The notes: generated by a model not told the origin, from the letters alone. A stretch of DNA of 64,000 nt from Molossus alvarezi (GCA_037176705.1 JBAWUJ010000040.1:868001-932000), one strand, 5' to 3'; positions 11,688 to 24,530 are shown, counted from the stretch's first letter. Translations and numbers: made by a program.

Positions 11688-14600
11688 TTAGGATGATACT
11701 TTCCAGGTCCCTCCATGTAGTCTAAAGGATAAGAGATCTTTCTTTCTTACAGCTGCATAGTACTCCATTGTGTATATGTACCACCGCTTTTTTATCCATT
11801 CATCTACTGATGGACACTTGGGCTGTTTCCAGATCTTAGCTATTGTAAATAGTGCTGCTACAAACATGGGGGTACATATGTTCTTTCTGATTGGTGTTTC
11901 AGGCTTCTTAGGGTATATTCCTGGAAGTGGGATCACTGGGTCAAATGGAAGTTCAATTTTTAATTTTTTGAAGTAACACCATATTGTTTTCCATAGTGGC
12001 TGCACCAGTCTGCATTCCCACCAGCAGTGTACTAGAGTCCCTTTTCTCCACACCCTCGCCAACACTTGTTGTTTGATGATTTGTTGATGGCGGCCATTCT
12101 GACAGGTGTGAGGTGATGCCTCATTGTTTTTTTAATTTGCATCACTCTGATGATTAGTGATGTCGAACATTTCTTTATATGTCTTATAGCCATTTGTATG
12201 TCCTGTTTGGAGAGGTGTCTATTTAGTTCTTCTGCCCATTTTTTAATTGGGCTCTTTGTCTTCAATTGTTGAGTTGTATGAGCACTCTCTATATATTGGA
12301 AACTAACCTTTTATCTGATATAGCACTGGCAATTATGCTCTCCCATACAGTGGGTAGCCTTTCCATTTTGATGATTGTATCTTTCACTGTGCAGAAGCTT
12401 TTGAGTTTGATGTAGTCCCATGTGTTCATTTTCTCCTTTGTTTCTATTGCATTAGGTGATATATCAGTGAAAATTCTGCTGTATATGATGTCTGAAATTT
12501 TGTTGCCTACAGTTTCTTCTAAGATTTTTATGGATTCATGAATCACATTTAAATCTTTTATCCAATTTGAGTTTATTCTTGCGTAGAGCGTAAGTTAATG
12601 GTCTTGTTTCATTTTTCTGCATGTAGCTATCCAATTTTCCCAGCACCATTTATTAAAGATGCTGTCCTTACTCCACTGTATGCTCTTGCCACCTTTGTCA
12701 AATATTAATTGAGCATATTGCCTTGGGTCCACTTCTGGGTTCTCTATTCTGTTCCACTGGTCTATATGCCTGTTCTTGTGCCAGTACCAGGCTGTTTTGA
12801 TTACAGTGGCTTTGTAGTATAACCTGAAATCTGGTAATGTGATCCCTTCAACTTTGTTCTTCCTTTTCAAGATTGCTGTGGCTATTCGAGGCCTTTTTTG
12901 GTTCAATATGAACTTTTGAAGTACTTGTTCTAATTCTGTGAGGTATGCTGTTGGTATTTTGATGGGGATTGCCTTGAATCTATAGATTGCTTTGGGTAGT
13001 ATGGACATTTTATTGATGTTAATTCTTCTAACCCATGAACAGGGTATGTGCTTCCACTTTTTTATATCTTACTTTATTTCTTTTTTCAATGACCTATAGT
13101 TTTCTGCGAATAGGTCCTTTATTTCTTTAGTTAAGTTTATTCCTTGGTATCTTAATTTTTTGCCGCAATGGTAAATGGGATTGTTTTCTTAGTTTTTCTT
13201 TCTATGAGTTCATCATTGGTGTATGAGGATGCCATCAATTTCTTGATGATAATTTTGTATCCTGCTAATTTTCTAAATTCATTTATGAAGTCTAGTAAAT
13301 TTTTGATGCAGTCTTTGGGGTTTTCTATGTATAGTATCATGTCATCTGCAAATAATGATAGTTTCACTTCCTCCTTTCCAATTTGGATCCCTTTTATTTT
13401 TTCTTCTCTGTCTGAATACTGTGGCTAAGACTTCCAGTTCTTTGTTAAATAAGAGTGGTGAAAGTGTCATCCTTGCCTTGTTCCTGTCCTTAAGAAAAAT
13501 GCTCTTAGCTTTAGCCCATGGAGTATAATGTTGGCTGTAGGTCTTTCATATATGGCCTTTATTATGTCGAGATAGGATCCCTCTATTTCCACATTGCTGA
13601 GCGTTTTTATCAGAAATGGATGCTGGATTTTGATGAAGGCTTTTTCGGCATCTATTGGTATGATCATGTGGTTTTTATTCTTCATTTTATTTATGTGGTG
13701 TATCACGTTTATTGATTTGTGAATATTGTACCAGCCTTGCATCCCTGGGATGAATCCCACTTGGTCATGGTGGATAATTTTCTTGGTGTATTACTGGAGC
13801 CAATTTGCTAGTATTTTGTTCAGGATTTTGGCAACTATGTTCATCAGGGATATTGGCCTGTAGTTTTCTTTCTTTGTTGTGTCTTTTTCTGGTTTTGGAA
13901 TTACAATTATGCTGGCTTCATACAACGAGTTTGGAAGTCTTCCTTCTTCCTGAATTTTTTTAAATAGTTTGAGGAGAATGGGTATTAGTTCTTCTTTGAA
14001 TGTTCGGTAAAACTCCCCCATGAAGCCATCAGGGCCTGGGCTTTTGTTTGCCAGGAGATTCTTGATTACATCTTCAATTTCTTCTGTTTTATTGCTCTGT
14101 TCAAGTTTTCTAACTCTTCCTGGTCCAGTTTTGGAGACTATGTGTTTCTTGAAATTTGTTCATTTCACTTAGATTGTCAAATTTGTTACCATATAATTGT
14201 TCATAGTCATTGTTAATGATCTTTTGTAATTCTGTGGTGTCAGTTGTTACTTCTCCTCTTTCATTTCTGATTTTGTGTATTTGGGTTCTCTCTCTTTGTT
14301 CCTTGGTGAGTCTAGCTAAGGGTCCATCAATCTTGTTTATCTTTTCAAAAAATCAGCTCTTTGTTTCATTGATCCTTTGAATTGTTTTTTTGGTCTCTAT
14401 GTCATTTATTTCTGCTCTGATCTTTACTATTCCCTTCCTTCTACTTGCTCTAGGCTTTTCTATTTGTTTGGTCTCTAGTTCTTTAAGTTGTGAGGTTAGA
14501 TAGTCTATTAGAAATTTTTCTTGTTTTTTGAGGTAGGCCTGTAGTACTATGAACTTCCCTCTCAGAACTGCTTTTGCTACATCCCCTAAATTTAGTGTTG

Positions 14601-14930
14601 TTGTGTCTTCATTTTCATTGGTTTCCAGGAAGTTTTTGATTTCTTCCTTGATCTCCTTGGTGACCCATTCATTGTTTAATAACATGCTACTTAGCTTCCA
14701 TGTGTTCAAATGCCTTTGCATGTTCTTGTTGCAATTGATTTCTAGTTTCATGCCATTGTGATCTGAGAAGATGCTTGATATGATTTCAGTCTTCTTGAAC
14801 TTGTAGATACTTAGTTTGTGCCCTAACATGTGGTCTATCTTTGAGAATGTCCCATGTGCACTTGAGCTTGGTGGTTTTTCATTTCCAACTGGTTGATTTT
14901 TTTTTTTTTTATCCTCACCCGAGGACATTT
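11688..14930 (-). pseudogene. L1 ORF2 remnant (minus strand)
   Basis: This is the reverse transcriptase and C-terminal part of ORF2. It includes the RT motif FADDM (about 13,340) and the C-terminal cysteine segment '[10 protein letters not shown]' (about 12,040). It is cut into at least eight frames by stops and shifts, and the first part of the endonuclease is deleted. It has no coding capacity. It served here as a comparison for the intact ORF2 at 44,445-48,269. Confidence 0.85.
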
Positions 14931-15140
14931 TTCGATATTTTGTTCAGATAGAGTGAGAGGGAGAGAGAGAGAGAGAAACACCGACATGAGAGCAACACAT
15001 CGAGTGGCTGCCACCCACACGACCCAACCAGGGCTCGGGACAAACTGCAACCAAGGTACGTGCCCTTAGCGGGAACCAAACCCGGGTCTTTCCGGACTGC
15101 AGGCCAACGCTCTAACCGCTGAGCCAAACCGGCCAGGGCC
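14902..15140 (-). mobile_element. Young VES SINE inside L1
   Basis: A complete minus-strand SINE with head 'ggccctggccggtttggctc', CT-rich tract and A tail. It is flanked by a perfect 16-bp target-site duplication, caactggttgattttt, at 14,886-14,901 and 15,141-15,156. Confidence 0.95.
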
Positions 15141-17802
15141 CAACTGGTTGATTTTTAACATTTCTATTTCTTTACTCATGGTGCTCCTGTCCTTACACAT
15201 GCTGTTGAGCTTTCTCAAGATCATGGCTCTGAATTCTAGTTCTGTTAATTTGCTTAACTGCACCTCATTTATCTCATCTTCGGTAGAGGTCTCTTGTTCT
15301 TTCATTTGGCTTTTGTTTCAGTTTTTCACCATTTTGACTATCACAGTGGGCTTTGGAGTCTGCCAAATTTTCCCTGTGGGTGTTGGTGTTCTGCTGTTTG
15401 TGGTTCCTTCTTCTGGGTTTGGATGAGGCAGGGAGGACCCACTTTAAACACCACTGTCAAGTCTTAACTTTTCTGGTTAGAGTTGGTAGCCCTCTAGCTT
15501 TTTTGCCTGGAGGCTATTAGTAGAGGTCACCTGAAGAACCTTGGTTTCTGAATTGACTGAAAAACTCTCTCAGGTGCTCAGTGTAAGAAGATTTCCTGAG
15601 GGTGGGGCAGATGCTTGTTGATAATGGGCATCAATTAGCATTTTAATGGTCACCAGGTGGGGTTGAATCTCCGAGGGAGGGGCCACCACCTCTCCCCAGG
15701 GCCCTGGGAAGGAGTAAAATGACCACATTCCTGCGTGGCTGCACTCAGCACAAGCTCTGAGCACCTCCAAATCCCAAGTGTCCCCACAGAGTTCCAGTCC
15801 AGTCTGTCTTCCCTCTTCTGGAGCCCAAGGTGAGTGGCTGCTGCCAATTTAGCCTCTGTCCGGGCTCTGCTCCGTGGAGCCGCCTTGGACTTTAACTCGA
15901 GGGCACTGCTCCCAGCTATGGGTGGCTAAGGCTGCGGTATCAGCCGAGGGCGTAGCACCCACCCGAGGTCGCAGGACCCAGCTGATGGTGTAGCACCCAG
16001 CCTAGGTCGCTGGCCCCAATTGAGATCGCAGGACCCAGCCGAGGTGGCCGCTGGTCTCAGCCAAGGCCACAGGACCCAGCCAAGGGCGCAGCTACCAGCC
16101 GAGTCTTTGGACCCAGCCGAGTCCGCTGGTCCCAGCCCAGGCCGCTGCAGACTGTGGGCTCCCGGACAGTCGGTGTCTCTGGTTATGTGGTCCTCCAAGC
16201 TGCCTTTCGGTTGCCCCTTTCTGACAATTTGTCTTTATTTTTGTTGTAATTCCAGTTTGGTCCTGAGAGATGGTCTGTGTAGCTCCATTTACTCCGCCGC
16301 CATTTTTTCCACAAGCCACTTGAATTTAAGGTTATTATGGATAGAAACGTCTTAGATTCCATTTGTATTTTATGCCTGTGTTTCTCTCTCTCTCTGCCTA
16401 TTTCTTCTTCTTCCTAAAGCAGTCCCTTTACTATATCCTGTAGTGCTGCTTTGGGGGAGATAAATTCCTTTCGTTTTCTTCTTTTTTTCCCCCTCTCTGT
16501 GAAGCTCTTTATTTCACCTTCAGTTTTCAATGCTAGCCTTGCTGAGCAGACTAGTCTTGGACTCAGAGCCTTGCCTATCATTTCTTTGTACACTTGATGC
16601 CACTCCTCCAGGCCTGCAGTGTTTCTCTTGAGAAATCAGCTGACAGCCTAAGGGAGCTCTAATGTAGGTTACTGTCTGTCTCTTTTTTGCTTCCTTTTAG
16701 ATTCCTTTTTTGTCCTTAATGTTTGTCCTTTTATTTATGATGTGTCTAAGTGTGGGTCATTTTGAGTTCATGGTGCTCGGGGCGCTCTACGTTTTCTGGA
16801 CTTGTGTGGCGTTTTCGTAGGCTGAATTCTGGAATGTTTCTGAGATTATTTCTTCAAAGAGGTTCTCTATTGTTTCTCTGATTCTTCTTCTTCTGGTACC
16901 TTCTGATTCAAATGCTGTTACAATTTGTGTTTTTCAAAATTTCTCTTAAACTCTCCTGGTTTTTTCCCCATTTGCAGCTTTATTTAAGCGACTTTTTTTT
17001 ACCTTGTCTTCAAACTCACTGATTCCTACTTCACCTTTTTGAAATCTACCATTGAATCCTTCTAAGGTATTTTTTGTATCAGCTATGTCATTCATTGTTT
17101 TCTTGTCATTTTTATTCATAGCTTCTACATCTTTACCTGAGGGGATGTATTTCTCACTGAGCTGCATATACTTCTCATTAAGCTGTTTGTAGTTCTGATA
17201 GAATAGTTTGAGCACCTTATAATTATTGCTTTGAATTGTTTATCTGCCATTTTGCTTTCTTCCATTTCATGCAGTTCTTTTTCTGGTGATTCTTCCCTTT
17301 CTTTCTTTCGAGTGTTGTTTCTTTGTGTCAGCATTTTAGCTGACTGGTAGTTCTAGTCTGATGAGTGATGTTGGGATGTGTAGGCAGGTCAGTGTGTATC
17401 CAATAAAGCTGTTGTGCCCCATGGACTTTTCTGGTTTGTTCTGGTGTGTGGAGGCATTTCCATGCTGCTGGTCCTGGAGGATTGACCTGCGACTGGTATG
17501 GTCTGTTGTGATAGGCACCCTGGGCCCAGCTGGAACCATGAACCCCACAGACATTTGGGTCTTGGTACGGGTTTACTGTTGCACTTGCCTTTGCCAGGTG
17601 TTCCATATCTACTGCTCTGTGCATCCCTGGGGAGACGTGGGTAGAGGTGGGATCTGAGGATGTCCTTTGTGTAAATGGTGACCAGAGTTGCTCAAGAAGG
17701 CGATGTCAGACCCTCACTGGAAGTGTAGCAAGACATGTTTCACAAGACACGTGAAAAGGCAAAGTGACAAGTGTGCAGGATTGGCCTTTTCAAAGCAGTA
17801 AG

Positions 17803-18048
17803 AGCTTTGGCCGGTTTGGCTGAATGGACAGAGTGTCGGCCCACAGACCAAAGAGTCATGGGTTTGATTTTGGTCAAGGACACATACCTAGGTTTGTCTT
17901 AATCTCTGGTTAGGGTCGAGTGGTTGGCAAACAGTCTATGTGTCGCTCTCACATTGATGTTTCTATTTCTTTCTCTTTCTTAGTCTGTCTCACCCTACTA
18001 CCCTCTATATCTGAGATAAAGAGAAAAATATCCTCCAGTGAGGAATAA
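17803..18048 (+). mobile_element. VES-type SINE, plus strand
   Basis: The head reads 'ctttggccggtttggctgaa' and is followed by a degenerate B box, a CT-rich tract and an A-rich end. It is moderately diverged. Confidence 0.8.
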
Positions 18049-18900
18049 ATAGGTACATTAAATTAAATATAAACAGTAAGAAATGCATCATTGTCATCTC
18101 TCAGACTACCAGGATCAGTGCAACACCATGAAACTACAAGCACACACACCTTAGAGTGAGGGGGAGCTTTGCAAGGTAGCAAATGCTCCAGCTCTGTGGA
18201 CACAGTTTCATTTATTTGCAGATTGGTACCCCCAGGTCACAAGTGCATTTAAGTAAATTATTTCCTTGAGATGGCATTACTGCATACACCCAAGCATTGT
18301 TTCTCACACTTTACTAGAAGAGACCTTGAAGCCAAAAGATAACAAAACCTTATCACATGCAAATGAAGTATCCAATATGGTTAGGTTGGGCCCAGTTTTC
18401 CCCCAGCTAGGATTCCGGGAATGTATTAAAACTCCATTGAGAGTGCTTAACTCTAGGTTAAAAAATGTCTGTCTTACAATCCCCCAATCCCACATCTCCC
18501 CTCTTTTTGTTTTCTTGAAATTTGGGGATTGCCAAAGCTGCAGTGGTCAGGAGTGTCATCACTCATTTTTCAGCCTTCTGCATAGAGGATACCATACCCC
18601 AGAATTCTCAGAGAACCATATTCAGTCCTCTGGCGTGAATGGGTGCGTAGGGTCCGAGGTGGCCACAGGCAGGGCATCGCATACGAGTTTGTGGACACCT
18701 TTCAGGGCTGACTGCATGACTTGCAAGAACTGTAAGACGGCAATGGGGAGCAGAGTGGTCCAGTTTTCACAGCTTTTAAAAGTAGATTTGGTTAAGGTTT
18801 CCTTGTCTTCCTGCCTTAATCTTTCTTTATCTTGTATAGACCCTCTGCAACTTTCTTAGTGCTTTTCCTCACATAACCTGAAGCTTGCTCAATCTATCTG
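18049..18900. other. Unassigned; possible distal part of the ERV
   Basis: A 197-codon plus-strand open frame (18,266-18,859) shows no domain, and its composition is not convincing as coding. The stretch may be a diverged distal part of the minus-strand retrovirus that follows, but I could not identify env or LTR landmarks. Confidence 0.35.
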
Positions 18901-19482
18901 CTGTCTGCACATGACCCAGTTTTCCTTCACCTCCTCCCTACTCAGATCCATACATTCTTGCCTCTCTCTGCCTTCTCCGTTTTTCTGTGACTTTACCAGA
19001 CATTACCTGCCTCTTAGGAGGTCAGTTAGATTGTTGTAACCTAAGAGGGTAGTCTGGTGCAGCTGGTCGACTAAAGTCTCACCTAGAGCCTCTGGAACTA
19101 TCAACCTCCCATCAGGCAGTGTCCATCATCCACTGATTCTGGTCTGTAGCCGATTTTCCTTGCCCCATCAGAGAGTCTGGACTAGGGCTACAAGGCTGTT
19201 GGGCTGACATTCCCCTACTCAATGACTGAGACCATTTGACAAGATTTAGAGTTATTGCTGCTGCCCCAGCACACCTGATTCAGGCAGGCTGGCAGGGTTG
19301 ATGGCCAAAGTCTTATGGAACTTAATGTGGGGCTGGCCTGGAGTTGCAGTGGCCAGCAATTGGAAGTCACTGGACAAGATCACGTCTGAATAGGGGATAT
19401 GGGCACTCCGGCATGATCAGAAACAAATGAGTCCCAGTATTTCTCCCAAGGTCCATAGTCCTCTTTTAAGTTTAGGGTTAGG

Positions 19483-19677
19483 TTAGCGGCCCATTGTCCA
19501 AGTCAGGACTGAGTCTGCTGCACCACTATATACCGGGAAACTAACTAGTTCGTCCCCTACTATCTTGCTGTTCTTGGCTCTTGTGGACTCAGTTCCAAGG
19601 AGCCCTGGACCTGTCATTATTCTGAGGTAAACAATTTTACTTTGTTCCTCCACCTGACCTTGCCCTAGTCTTTTCAA
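19483..19677 (-). pseudogene. Retroviral protease remnant
   Basis: A 64-codon frame contains an aspartyl-protease-like active-site neighbourhood in which the expected D-(S/T)-G triad reads Y-S-G. The catalytic aspartate is therefore lost. It lies downstream of the gag remnant of the same minus-strand element, as expected for pro. It is short and inactive. Confidence 0.5.
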
Positions 19678-20355
19678 TCCCTAATCGGGACCTGGGCCTG
19701 CCATCCAGACCCTTCCTAGGGTGATCCTATTCCGTGCGTCCTGTTTCCCTTACGGCTTCTACTACTACCTTTGCTAATTCAGCCCATTGGGCCAATAGAC
19801 CAAACAGGAGAACATGGTAAAAAGTGTCCGAGGAAGCCCTCCCCCAATAGTATTTGGGCCCCACCAAGGACAGAGGAATGGGAAAATTTCCTGTGACCCC
19901 ACGTTGACAAAAGGGACAGGAAAGGGGAGTGAAATCCCAGCACGCATGTTTACACGGGGCAGCGTGTTTATTAACTCTCCAAGAGCACTTCACACCCACG
20001 CCTGGGATCCCTGTATTCAAACCCCCAAAGTTCAGAGACGCCTGTTGGAATGTAGTTGCTGCCAAGCCTGTGGAGGTTGTGAGTCGAGCCGCCTGGGCTA
20101 GCACCAAAGGTACACACCCCTTTCATGGACTGACTGCTGACCCTGCCCTCCCTGGGGAGCCCTGTGGCCACCAGGTGAGTGCCTGTGTATGCACCCACAG
20201 GCCACCCCGTTTCCCCAGACCAGGGGCTCCCCACACCAACCACAGTCTCAGAGTGCAGCGTCAAACAGGTTGCACAGAGTGGCCCAAAGGCATGGAAAAC
20301 CCTTGAATCACTAATTATTCTGTTAATGCCTCTAGCAACTGAGCTACAAAATCTT

Positions 20356-20609
20356 TTTTTTTTTTTTTTTTTATCCAGACCCGAGGACATTTTTCCACTT
20401 TTTGTTCAGATAGAGTGGGAGGGGGAGAGAGAAGATAAAGAGAGAGAGAAACATCGATGTGAAGGGACACATCGAGTGGCTGCCACCCGCACGACCAACC
20501 AGGGCCGGGGACAAACCTCAACTGAGGTACGCGCCTTTAGTGGGAACCAAACCCGGGTCTCTCTGGACCGCAGGCCGACGCTCCAACCGCTGAGCCAAAC
20601 CGGCCAGGG
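20356..20609 (-). mobile_element. Young VES SINE inside the ERV
   Basis: A full-length minus-strand SINE with a pure T run of about 20 bases as its A tail. It is flanked by the perfect 17-bp duplication ctgagctacaaaatctt (20,339-20,355 and 20,610-20,626). Confidence 0.95.
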
Positions 20610-21674
20610 CTGAGCTACAAAATCTTGATATGGCACTTCAGGTCCGTATCTGATGGATGCGTGGTCTAACAAATTTTCCCTTTTGTTGGGAGCTCTTTCC
20701 AGGCCTTCAAAGCACAAAGATTGATCACAGCTGTAACGGTAGATGGTGGGGAGTCTCTAAGGACTCAGCCATTCTCAGCTCTCCTCAAGTCTTTCACTGC
20801 ACCTGGCTTCCCCACCTTGTTAGCCTCCTGCACAGGATCAAGGCATCTCTAACTGGGGCCCAAAGAGGGAATGTTTGCACCACAAACTTGCTCGGGCCTT
20901 ATGCTGTATGTCTGCCCCGCAGGCACTGCCTTTCCTTTGTCCAGGTTTCTCTTGGGGCCCCATTTGGGCCAGTATTTGTGCCCAATCAGAACCTTCCTCA
21001 AATAAAGTTTCAAAACACAGCCCAGTGAGGTCTTCTGGGCATTAGGGTTGCTAACTATGGTTAGACTAACAGTAACGAAGCTGAGAGAGACACAGTGGTA
21101 AGGGAGACAAAAACAGAAACAAGGGAAGAAACCCCAGACAGAAACGTTTGCTCACAAACGTCGTGGAGCACGGTCACTCACACTCACAATTACATTCACA
21201 GAGTCACACTCACACACCGTTTACGTTTTCTTTCAGAAATTTCCTATCCTGAGAGGGGCCTCTGGGTAGGAGGGTGATCAGTTCCCCTTCTGCCCCAGTG
21301 GCGGGTCTGAACTGAATTTCCCAGATTTGAACCAGAATTTGCCAGATTTGACCACCCCCTAACATTTTGGGGGATTCCCAGGAGAAGAGAGGCACCGCTG
21401 CATCTGGCCCTCTCACTCTCATCCAGGTAGACCGGCCACCCAGAGTCCACCTCCGGAGGCTTTTACTAGGTCTTCTTTCATCTTCTTGGGGACGTCTTTG
21501 AATCTCCCAGCCACTTGTCAGAAACCCAAGTAGGATCTTCAGGCCCCTGGAACTCAGGGGGCACCTCCCTCAGATCTATAGGGGTCCGGCGGCCGGATCG
21601 GGAGAGGCAGCCCGTCCTAGGCATCCAGCCCTTGGTATGGCAAAACACCAGGGAATCTCGCTGGGGCCTCCAAT

Positions 21675-22014
21675 TGTTGCATCTGCTGCTCCGGGGGTCC
21701 ATAGCATAGGTAAGAAGCATAAAATATCTACCCTAGAATGGGTGAAGATTTTACGTATGAAAGCCAAAAAATATTCTCTGGGGTAAGAGAAGCCCCCATT
21801 CTAGGTAGCAATTTTTCAGAACATTGTTGCAATTGCTTAAGGCTTCCCGAGGTAACCCTAGAAGGGGTTTGAGAGGAGGGCATGGATTTTGCTGGAGCAG
21901 CCAATAAGGAACCTGCTTAAGCAGTTGTGAGCAAGGTACTAGAGGAGAGCAACGGTTTCACCCTCTCCTAGATAGGGTGTACCCTGCACCTGTTGCATCA
22001 CACAGTAGCTCACA
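21675..22014 (-). repeat. Probable ERV LTR
   Basis: On the minus strand the block starts TGTGAGC and ends GCAACA. It is followed by attggaggccc, which matches the LTR/leader junction 'acaaca|tttggagg' at 61,616 in the plus-strand copy. No clear AATAAA was found, and the left edge is a guess from the TG/CA rule. Confidence 0.45.
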
Positions 22015-22421
22015 TTTTTGGCCTTTTTCTATAGGGGGGCATGAAGGAAGTCCGTCAGGCAGCCTGCGTGGTAACAGATATTACAAACAGTAGTCATTTC
22101 TGTATGAAGTTTTCTTTGTCAGGAGAAAATTCAAATCCCATTTTTCTGTTACTTGGGAATGTCTAAAACAAAAACTTTTTTGGGGGAAGAGGCATGTATA
22201 AATTGTACCTCTAGGATAATTGAGATATCAAAGAAAATCTTTGAAAAGAACATGAATTTCTAAGCAGTATGACAAACACCTGAACCCAGTGAAAGATAAT
22301 AAATACTGAAGAGAGCAACCAGGTACCCTGGAGTGTAAAAATATAATCTGGGAAAAACAAAACCATTTTCCTGAGTGCACATCTTAAGGAAATAATTTCC
22401 CACATTAAGAGTTTCTGATTG
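22015..22421. other. Unassigned, no gene seen
   Basis: AT-rich sequence with no recognised repeat or coding signature. Confidence 0.4.
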
Positions 22422-22582
22422 AGGCCTTGTTCGGTTTGGTTCTGCACATAGAGCGTCAGCCTGTGGACCAGTCATCATTCAATTCTAACCTGGGGCACAT
22501 ACATCGGTTGCAGTTGGTCCCTGGTACTGGTCAGGGTCATGTGGGAGGCAACTACTTGTGTCCCTCTCATGTTGGGAGCATA
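22422..22582 (+). mobile_element. Diverged VES-type SINE fragment
   Basis: The head 'ggccttgttcggtttggttc', the 'tcggttgcagttggtccctgg' middle (diverged) and the 'gggaggcaactac' end are recognisable. The CT-rich tail is lost. Confidence 0.7.
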
Positions 22583-23299
22583 GGAAATTACCTGTGTGAT
22601 ACCATGACTCTGGGACATTGAACTCCAGTAAAGAAGATAGTCTGTCTTTATAAAGATTCCACTAGTGGGGTAATGAGAGAAGTAACCCAGCACGTGATAT
22701 GACTTCACATACAGAACAGCCTGGCAGGGCATCCCAGGGCCTTTCCACATGCCATCAGCATTGATCTTCTTGACACGTACAATCTGTAGCCACACAACTA
22801 GTGCTCATGGTCCTCTGTATCTATTTACTCTGTGGGGGGAATTCTGCACATCTGGACCAGGGTCTCTACACATGATTTGGAGATAGATTTTCCACCATTT
22901 ATTGGAGTCATGGCAGGAACTATTAGGCTGCTGAGTTCTTGCTTTCCAGCAGGATGTGGCCAGTGGGAAGCCCACACATGACAACTGGAGGGACAGGAGT
23001 AGTGGTTGTTCTGTGTAATCACTGTCCTGGTCCTCCTTTTCTTCTGGACCCTCTGAGCCATGGTGCCTGATGGGCAGCCCTTCACACACAGGTCTTGTCC
23101 CTCTGGGGATATGTAACAGTCCCTCCCCACCCGCAGGCCTGGGCCAGAGGTTAGGCCTGCCCAGTGCTGCCAGCTCAGGTGTTACCCCTTCCCCTGCCAG
23201 CATCCTGACCACCGCACGACAGACTCACTGCAGCACATGAGCCCAAAGCAGACATCACTGCACATGATTATCTTTAGGGAACCTAAATTCGCCTGCTGT
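22583..23299. other. Unassigned stretch with minus-strand open frames
   Basis: Minus-strand frames at 22,475-22,795 (106 codons) and 22,805-23,212 (135 codons) are adjacent and could be two pieces of a decayed gene or retrocopy. I did not recognise either product, and no domain is visible. They may equally be chance. Confidence 0.3.
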
Positions 23300-24530
23300 T
23301 TGACACACTGATCTTCCAGGTGCAACTCAAAGGCCATCATGTTGTCCCTTCATTTATTTGGTATATATTGATTGCCTCACTGTGTTGTAGATGCCATTTG
23401 AGGACTAGTTGAGGAAGGCATCAAGCAGACACTAGAAGTGCAGGCTTGCAAGTCCCTGTGCATGGGTATGAATCAAGACGGCTGTGCCTCCCAGGCTTTT
23501 GTGGGGTATGGCTTGGGTAGTCGCTCTTATGTTCATGTTATCATGCATCTGCCATGGGCATGACAGAGGAGAGATGTCCTTTTCAGATTGACATGATTGC
23601 TAAAGACCCGGGCAGGGTCGTGTCAAGGAGAAAACTTAATATGTAGAGTCACCCTTCGTTTGTGGGGCCGGCTTAGAAGGAAGTGTGCAGGACTACTTCC
23701 TCAGAGGGGTGTTGTTACACAGCAGGGAGGGTGTGCAGTCCTGGGTGAATGTCAGCACGTGTGCAGTGCAGCACCCTGCATCCGTCAGTCATGCAAAAGG
23801 GACAAAGGCTAACCTGTGTCAAAGCAATGAAGACTTGGACACAGTGAGTTGCATAACACCCATGAGTTTCAAGTGTAGAGGAAACCCCTAAAGAACAAAA
23901 TTTATTTGCCTGTTAAGCAACGGTGAAAAGTCTTCCCCAGAGAAGACTGCACAGAAGCAAATCTTACTTTTTGCTCAAGATCAGGAGTCTCTCATGCCTT
24001 TTTTGTGCCAGTTTGCCCACACCCTTTTTTCTGCTGAGAGACAGCACAGCTCTTTGGGAAGAAGTTAGGAATGTATACTGCAAAGGAAGACACAGCTTGT
24101 CCTCTGCCTGAGATCTGGTGGGCAGCATGTGAGGGGCGGGCAGGCAAGCATTGCATCTGCAATTTGGGTAGGATTTTGTTCCAACTTTAGCTGAACTCAA
24201 GTTTTGGGCACAATGTCACTCTCTTTATTGGCTTCAGCGAATGCCTGCAAAAGTATCAGCTGCCGACTGGGAATATTGGAACATATTCTGCCCGGCTGAC
24301 CACACCATGGGGCTTCCCTGTGTCCCCCAGGGCAGAGAGGGAATCTCTCACTGCCCCTCTCAAAAGAGCCATCTATACTTAGTCTTGTGCATTGTCACAG
24401 CTTTAGAGGAGACACGGGTCTCTCAGGGACCATCAGGAAAGCATCAATAAGATCCAGATTTTGTTGGTCACTGATGTGGTGTCGGATGCTGAAGGGTAAA
24501 ATCTGTAATATACTTAGGATCTCTTTTGGA
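23300..24530 (+). repeat. Third, diverged copy of the TSPY spacer
   Basis: The tract at 23,690-23,950 matches 7,360-7,580 in copy A (for example 'cctaaagaacaaaatttatt' against 'ccaaagaacaaagtatattg'). The tract at 24,390-24,500 matches 7,995-8,120 ('gaggagacacgggt' is shared). Divergence is clearly higher than between copies A and B, so this is the remnant of an older unit lacking its TSPY exons. Confidence 0.6.

Larger units (their letters stand above)
11357..16312 (-). mobile_element. Younger L1, minus strand, internally deleted
   Basis: The 3' end has an (ATTT)n A-tail (11,357-11,395). The 5' end is the typical gccgccatttttt terminus at about 16,300. It is flanked by target-site duplications aagccacttaaattt (11,342-11,356) and aagccacttgaattt (16,313-16,327). 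Compared with the intact L1 at 44-50 kb, about 1.3 kb is missing at the junction near 14,867, covering the start of ORF2 and most of ORF1. A SINE later inserted at 14,902. The 5' UTR (15,440-16,300) contains short irregular GC-rich repeats of the type 'aggtcgcaggacccagc'. Confidence 0.9.
10631..17640 (-). mobile_element. Old L1, minus strand, split by a younger L1
   Basis: Two pieces of one old L1 flank the insertion at 11,357-16,312. The left piece (10,631-11,356) is minus-strand ORF2 endonuclease sequence. The right piece holds ORF1 (about 16,380-17,336) and part of the 5' UTR (to about 17,640), which resembles the 5' UTR end of the plus-strand L1 at 36,550-36,600. All frames are broken. 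The pieces rejoin exactly across a 15-bp duplication of the target sequence. Confidence 0.8.
18901..22014 (-). mobile_element. Decayed endogenous retrovirus, minus strand
   Basis: Reading the minus strand gives an LTR (22,014-21,675), a leader, a gag start near 21,040, the capsid major-homology region near 20,650, a young SINE at 20,356-20,609, a non-gag segment (20,330-19,740) and a protease remnant (19,677-19,483). Leader, gag start and the non-gag segment match the plus-strand element at 61,250-63,960, so both belong to one family. About 700 bp that encodes capsid and nucleocapsid in the other copy is missing here. All frames are broken. Family class is uncertain: the protease looks class I-like, while the capsid region looks class II-like. 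Confidence 0.7.

Noticed and set aside
18266..18859. 197-codon plus-strand frame
   Set aside because: No domain, and the composition is not coding-like. It starts between an SINE and an ERV and has no copy elsewhere in the window.
20356..20609. tRNA genes at this and other 'ggctcagtggttagagc' sites
   Set aside because: The tRNA-like head is followed by the CT-rich tail and poly-A of a VES SINE and flanked by target duplications, so these are SINE copies.
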